Assembly: GCF_002377905.1 (NCBI RefSeq)
Contig: NZ_DFQS01000044.1
Coordinates: 62,001 to 126,000, forward strand
Length of the DNA stretch: 64,000 nucleotides
Origin: Psychrobacter sp. UBA3483
GTDB lineage: Bacteria > Pseudomonadota > Gammaproteobacteria > Pseudomonadales > Moraxellaceae
Reading direction: 5' to 3'
Positions 60,966-64,000 of this stretch are shown here, one piece after another; position 1 is the stretch's first letter; every line of letters begins with the position of its first letter. Position numbers and translations under genes: made by a program. The notes beneath the pieces were generated by a model. The model worked only from the letters and a program-made list of their open reading frames with translations, did not search any database and was not told where the DNA came from.

Positions 60966-61715
60966 ATGACGACACATAATATGTTAATCGCGCCTGATTT
61001 TTCGCCGGAGCGTTTTGCAGGCTGGCACATGTTTAATACTTTGATTCAAAAACGTGCCAATCTCAACATGCACCTAAATATCCCTACCTCGCATGCTGAG
61101 CAAGAAACCGTTATCAGTGAAGGCGATATTCAAGTCATTTATGCCAACCCTTTTGATGCGGCTACCCTTATTCGTGAGCACGGTTACCATGCGGTTGCGC
61201 GCCCTATCGGTAAATCTGATGAGATGGTCATCGCCGCGGCGGCAAATAGCGATATCAATAGCTTAGACGACATCAAAGCTGGCGTTACTATCGCCATGGC
61301 TGATAACCGCGATGTAAAATTGATTGGTTTACGCCTGCTTGAAGCGGTCGATATCGAAGAAGCCGACCTTAACTGGTCAGTGACTGAAACCTATCAGGCA
61401 GCGGCGCGCCAAGTGATTAAGGGTGAGGCGCAAGCGGCGTTCTTTTTGGCGGAGATTTTCCATAGCTTTTCACGCCTAACCAAAGCGCAGCTATCAGTAT
61501 TAATCGAAAGCGATTTGGCCGATATCAGCCACGTCTTGCTGATTAAAGACGGCTTTCCGGATACTGACATTTTAATGGATGCCATTTTGAATCTGTATAA
61601 CGATAACGATGGTAAAGAAGCGTTGACTGAACTTGGTATGCCGCAAGGTTTTGAAGCCATGAACGAAGAAGACGCAGAATTTATGATTGATTTGATGCAA
61701 ACGTTACTTGACTAG
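60966..61715 (+). CDS. Cytoplasmic PhnD-like periplasmic-binding-fold protein
   Basis: A 249-residue protein with the PhnD/phosphonate-binding (type II periplasmic binding) fold. LNIPTSHAEQETVISEGDIQVIYANPFDAATLIREHGYHAVARPIGKSDEMVIAAA and the later DIKAGVTIAMADNRDVKLIGLRLLEAV and ETYQAAARQVIKGEAQAAFFLAEIFHSF fit. It has no signal peptide or lipobox, so it is probably a cytoplasmic ligand sensor rather than a transporter component, and no permease or ATPase genes accompany it. GAGGAAGG within the end of the PAS gene is the ribosome binding site, indicating coupled expression. Confidence 0.78.
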   Translation: MTTHNMLIAPDFSPERFAGWHMFNTLIQKRANLNMHLNIPTSHAEQETVISEGDIQVIYANPFDAATLIREHGYHAVARPIGKSDEMVIAAAANSDINSLDDIKAGVTIAMADNRDVKLIGLRLLEAVDIEEADLNWSVTETYQAAARQVIKGEAQAAFFLAEIFHSFSRLTKAQLSVLIESDLADISHVLLIKDGFPDTDILMDAILNLYNDNDGKEALTELGMPQGFEAMNEEDAEFMIDLMQTLLD

Positions 61716-61744
61716 CAGGTTCATTGGCATCTTACTGACGTCAT

Positions 61745-61807
61745 AGCCTATTAGGCTACAATAATGCTAAGCAACAATCGCTATGGTCTATCACGTCATA
61801 GCGATTG
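61745..61807. other. Two hairpins between cluster genes
   Basis: AGCCTA-T-TAGGCT at 61745-61757 is followed by CAATCGCTATG (61775-61785) and its exact complement CATAGCGATTG (61797-61807). No T-run follows, so these may stabilise or attenuate the transcript between the PhnD-like gene and the next gene rather than end it. Confidence 0.45.
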
Positions 61808-61901
61808 AGCAAAGTGGTGCCCTAATAGCATTTTTATTAATACTTTTTGAATAACTTTTTAACCGCTTTTTGCACAGTGCTATGACTAACAGGACACGCT
61901 T

Positions 61902-62528
61902 ATGTCTGATTTAGATCTCATCAAAGAAAGTGAAATGGCAGCACGGCGCGTCTATCGTCTTTACTCACGTAAGATATTTATCGCACCCAACAACCGCCAT
62001 TTTCACGAACAACGTATCAATGCTGCCCTACTGTTAAACGAAAAAGAACCACTACAAGGTGCGGTAGCCGATTTTTTTTATGGCTGCTGGTATGACATTC
62101 CCTATGATGTCACCAATATGTTTACCCGCTTGCAAGGGCGCATGCTGCCGCATATCGAGCAAGGCTTTCGAGATTGTATCGATAAAAAAAGCTATATCCA
62201 AAAAAACAGTATGCTGGCAACGCGCTGGAGCGTACTGGTCTCACCATCTTTAAATGAACAGACGCAGCGCCTGCGTATCAGTAGCGATGACGCCAAAGAA
62301 ATCGCTAAAGACATCACCAACGATTTGATGCTCGCGCGTGACAATCAAGACTGGGATACCATAGAGCAAATCGAAAACGAGTTTTTTGCTCATTGTATCG
62401 CGCGTCACGACCGTCTGGCATTCTCCTTGGTTTGGTTTCGCTTGGGTAAAAGCGATTGGCAATTCGATGCGCGCTGGAATGACTGTCAGCAAAAGCTTGA
62501 TCAAACTAAAGACACACAAGACGCTTAA
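61902..62528 (+). CDS. Hypothetical protein in the roadblock/PAS cluster
   Basis: A 208-residue soluble protein with no domain I recognise. Features: an Arg/Lys-rich start (ARRVYRLYSRKIFIAPNNRHFHEQRIN), an aromatic segment (ADFFYGCWYDIPYDVTNMFTRLQGRML) and a C-terminal HCIARHDRLAFSLVWFRLGKSDWQF. It contains two well-separated Cys in FYGCW and HCIARH but no metal motif. AGGACACGCTT precedes the ATG. Its place in the cluster suggests a shared role with the roadblock and PAS proteins; function unknown. Confidence 0.65.
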   Translation: MSDLDLIKESEMAARRVYRLYSRKIFIAPNNRHFHEQRINAALLLNEKEPLQGAVADFFYGCWYDIPYDVTNMFTRLQGRMLPHIEQGFRDCIDKKSYIQKNSMLATRWSVLVSPSLNEQTQRLRISSDDAKEIAKDITNDLMLARDNQDWDTIEQIENEFFAHCIARHDRLAFSLVWFRLGKSDWQFDARWNDCQQKLDQTKDTQDA

Positions 62529-62578
62529 CGTGCTTATTTTTCATAGCATCATCAACATTCATCTAACGAGTAGCCGCT

Positions 62579-63193
62579 ATGTCTTCTTATTTAAACGCTG
62601 ATAAAACCTATCTGACCTTGACCCCAGCTGGCATTTTTGAGGCATTTTCGCAAAGTGAACCAACGCCTGAGCAGTTATCCTTGCAAGATTTATTGTCGCA
62701 TAACGAGACGCTGCTGGCAGCCGACTGGCTCGAGCGCTATTCTGATGAATGGTTAGACAGCTTTTTAGAACATGGCTGGATTGAGAAGCTGTCGTTATTT
62801 TTGCCCGCGCCAAATTTGCCGCTTGATCAATTTTTACCGTATGTCGTTTCAAGCTTGTCGGGTAAACGCCGCGCGGCGATTGGTTCTGATGAAGGATTTT
62901 GTCTGGCACGGATTGGCTATAGCCAAGAAGAAGCGGATATGCTTAGTGTGGCGGCGGCGGACTTTTCAGGCTTTATGCTACGCCAAAAACAACGCGGCTG
63001 GGCGGTAGAGAGCCAAGCGATTTCTTTCTTTCAGCAAGTTGATTTGCTGATTCCTGAAACCAGTTTTGTATTTTTATGGATTGATGGCTCAGGCTACGTG
63101 CTTATCATCGATGGCGAACCTTTAACCAACAACCGTGCCTTTGTTGAGTTGGTATGGGCGCTTAAAACGTCTGGGCTTAGATTTACTAATTAG
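62579..63193 (+). CDS. Hypothetical protein, possibly divergent roadblock-like
   Basis: A 204-residue soluble protein. An acidic N-terminal half (SEPTPEQLSLQDLLSHNETLLAADWLERYSDEWLDSFLEHGW) is followed by AAIGSDEGFCLARIGYSQEEADMLSVAAADFSGFML and SFVFLWIDGSGYVLIIDGEPLTNNRAFVELVWAL. The second part resembles the order of the roadblock protein at 59819-60181 (SNDGLMIASALP...VGAMSAAL), suggesting a divergent roadblock/LC7 fold. That is a by-eye inference. It is the last gene of the cluster, followed by a terminator at 63241-63276. Confidence 0.6.
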   Translation: MSSYLNADKTYLTLTPAGIFEAFSQSEPTPEQLSLQDLLSHNETLLAADWLERYSDEWLDSFLEHGWIEKLSLFLPAPNLPLDQFLPYVVSSLSGKRRAAIGSDEGFCLARIGYSQEEADMLSVAAADFSGFMLRQKQRGWAVESQAISFFQQVDLLIPETSFVFLWIDGSGYVLIIDGEPLTNNRAFVELVWALKTSGLRFTN

Positions 63194-63569
63194 ACCGAAT
63201 ATTTAGCAAGCCACACTTAATCAAACCAACTGCTTAGTATAAATGCACCCTTTAACCATAAACGGTGCATTTTTTATGTCTGTAACTTAAACTACTGAAT
63301 CTACTAATAAAAATTACCATTTATAATTTTATCGCGTAATAATAACACCCTTAGAATTAACAATAAAGGTTTAAACGTTAGATTATACTTATTATAAGCA
63401 ACTGTTTAGTTTTTTCGTTAAATTTATAGTTTTAATTAAAACCTCCATTGCTAGATTTTCCTCATTTTCACATTTCCAATGTTTTAAATCATCTTTATTA
63501 ATAACTACATTCCCCGAACGTGGCAACTTTTGCCAAACCTTGCATTCTTGCTTATTTTTAGGACAGTTT
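63194..63569. other. Spacer before the methyltransferase gene
   Basis: After the cluster terminator at 63241-63276 this AT-rich spacer has no gene I support. A 64-codon minus-strand frame at 63392-63586 is open but overlaps the methyltransferase start and has no ribosome binding site or domain. The methyltransferase ribosome binding site AGGACAGTTT lies at its right end. Confidence 0.4.
63241..63276 (+). terminator. Terminator of the roadblock/PAS cluster
   Basis: ATGCACC and GGTGCAT form a 7-bp perfect stem around a 14-nt loop, followed by six T. It lies about 50 nt after the last gene of the cluster. Confidence 0.85.
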
Positions 63570-64000
63570 ATGGCTTCGCTAACCACTGTGCGCTTACGTT
63601 ATCAAACGATTGAAATTGGCAATACTGACATTCATATCTGCACCCTACGCGACAATCAACAATTTAGTGACCCCGATAACGAGGCGCTGGACCTTGGTAT
63701 TTGCTCGGCGTCGTGGCCGATGTTCGGCGTAATTTGGCCGTCAAGCTTGGTGCTGGCCAATCATATGCTTGATTATGATATTGCAGGCAAGCGTATCTTG
63801 GAAGTTGGCTGCGGTATGGCATTATCAAGTCTACTACTGAACCATCGCCATGCCGATATTACAGCGACCGATTATCATCCGACGGTTGAGTATTTTTTGG
63901 ATAGAAATACCACGCTGAATAATAATAAAGAGATTAACTTTGAGCGTTTAGACTGGGCCGAGGACAATAGCCACCTTGGCAAGTTTGATATCATCATCGG
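63570..64000 (+). CDS. Class I SAM-dependent methyltransferase (partial, 3' end off window)
   Basis: The gene starts at the ATG at 63570 with AGGACAGTTT upstream and is cut by the window end after ~143 codons. Visible parts are SASWPMFGVIWPSSLVLANHMLDYDIAGKRILEVGCGMALSSLLLNHRHADITATDYHP, with SAM-binding motif I (LEVGCGMA) and the acidic loop (TATDYHP). The wording before motif I resembles lysine methyltransferases of the METTL21/FAM86 type. Substrate unknown. Confidence 0.85.
   Translation, partial: MASLTTVRLRYQTIEIGNTDIHICTLRDNQQFSDPDNEALDLGICSASWPMFGVIWPSSLVLANHMLDYDIAGKRILEVGCGMALSSLLLNHRHADITATDYHPTVEYFLDRNTTLNNNKEINFERLDWAEDNSHLGKFDIII

Noticed and set aside
63392..63586. 64-codon minus-strand frame
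   Set aside because: Overlaps the methyltransferase start, lacks a ribosome binding site and shows no family features; kept only as a remote possibility.
1..64000. tRNA, rRNA or CRISPR arrays
   Set aside because: No TpsiC-type GGTTCGAATCC motif with cloverleaf pairing, no rRNA-like stretches and no regularly spaced direct repeats were noticed on reading; tRNAscan-SE or a CRISPR finder would settle it.

Overview
The window looks like a chromosomal segment of a Moraxellaceae gammaproteobacterium, most likely Psychrobacter. This rests on recognisable proteins read by eye: a Neisseria/Moraxella-type ACP lysozyme-inhibitor-like protein, MiaE, MtgA, Lon, FumC and a roadblock/PAS cluster, together with mid-to-low GC and AT-rich spacers. 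No database search was run. No rRNA, tRNA or CRISPR was seen.

Layout. 0.5-9 kb: malate synthase G (glcB), miaE, a run of four small very hydrophilic proteins (one only 56 aa), polyphosphate kinase and mtgA. 9-18 kb: a CxxC thioredoxin-fold protein, an FMN L-lactate dehydrogenase, a rhomboid protease, a MipA/OmpV-like porin, a low-GC two-gene accessory insert, an ACP/MliC-like protein, fumC, a 5-formyl-THF cyclo-ligase family protein and a small membrane protein. 18-30 kb: a Na+/H+ antiporter-type transporter, lon with a possible heat-shock promoter, two tandem META-type lipoproteins, sodC, topA and a DUF2799-type lipoprotein. 30.5-41.3 kb: an iron-uptake block (tonB-exbB-exbD, a siderophore ABC transporter, a PepSY membrane protein, a TonB-dependent receptor) with three Fur-box-like sites. 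41.8-49.2 kb: a purine/urate catabolism block (NCS2 permease, RutR-like TetR regulator, uraD, uraH, puuD, puuE, allA, ureidoglycine aminohydrolase) with two matching palindromic operators. 49.4-54.4 kb: trpR-trpE-trpG, then a cystine-type amino-acid ABC transporter. 54.5-56.5 kb: an intact IS607-family element (serine recombinase plus TnpB) with a probable omega-RNA 3' end. 57-64 kb: a PepSY protein, gdhA, a five-gene cluster of signalling-type proteins (roadblock/LC7, Aer-like PAS, a cytoplasmic PhnD-like protein and two unknowns), and a methyltransferase cut by the window end.

How it fits together. Urate is imported and taken through 5-hydroxyisourate, OHCU, allantoin and allantoate; ureidoglycine is then converted to ureidoglycolate and on to glyoxylate, which malate synthase G could turn into malate. 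The allantoate amidohydrolase step is not in the window. TonB-ExbB-ExbD would energise the receptor at 38981-41044, and the ABC transporter would carry the ferric ligand across the inner membrane. Three related MITE-like repeats, one of them an internally deleted copy, sit in intergenic gaps.
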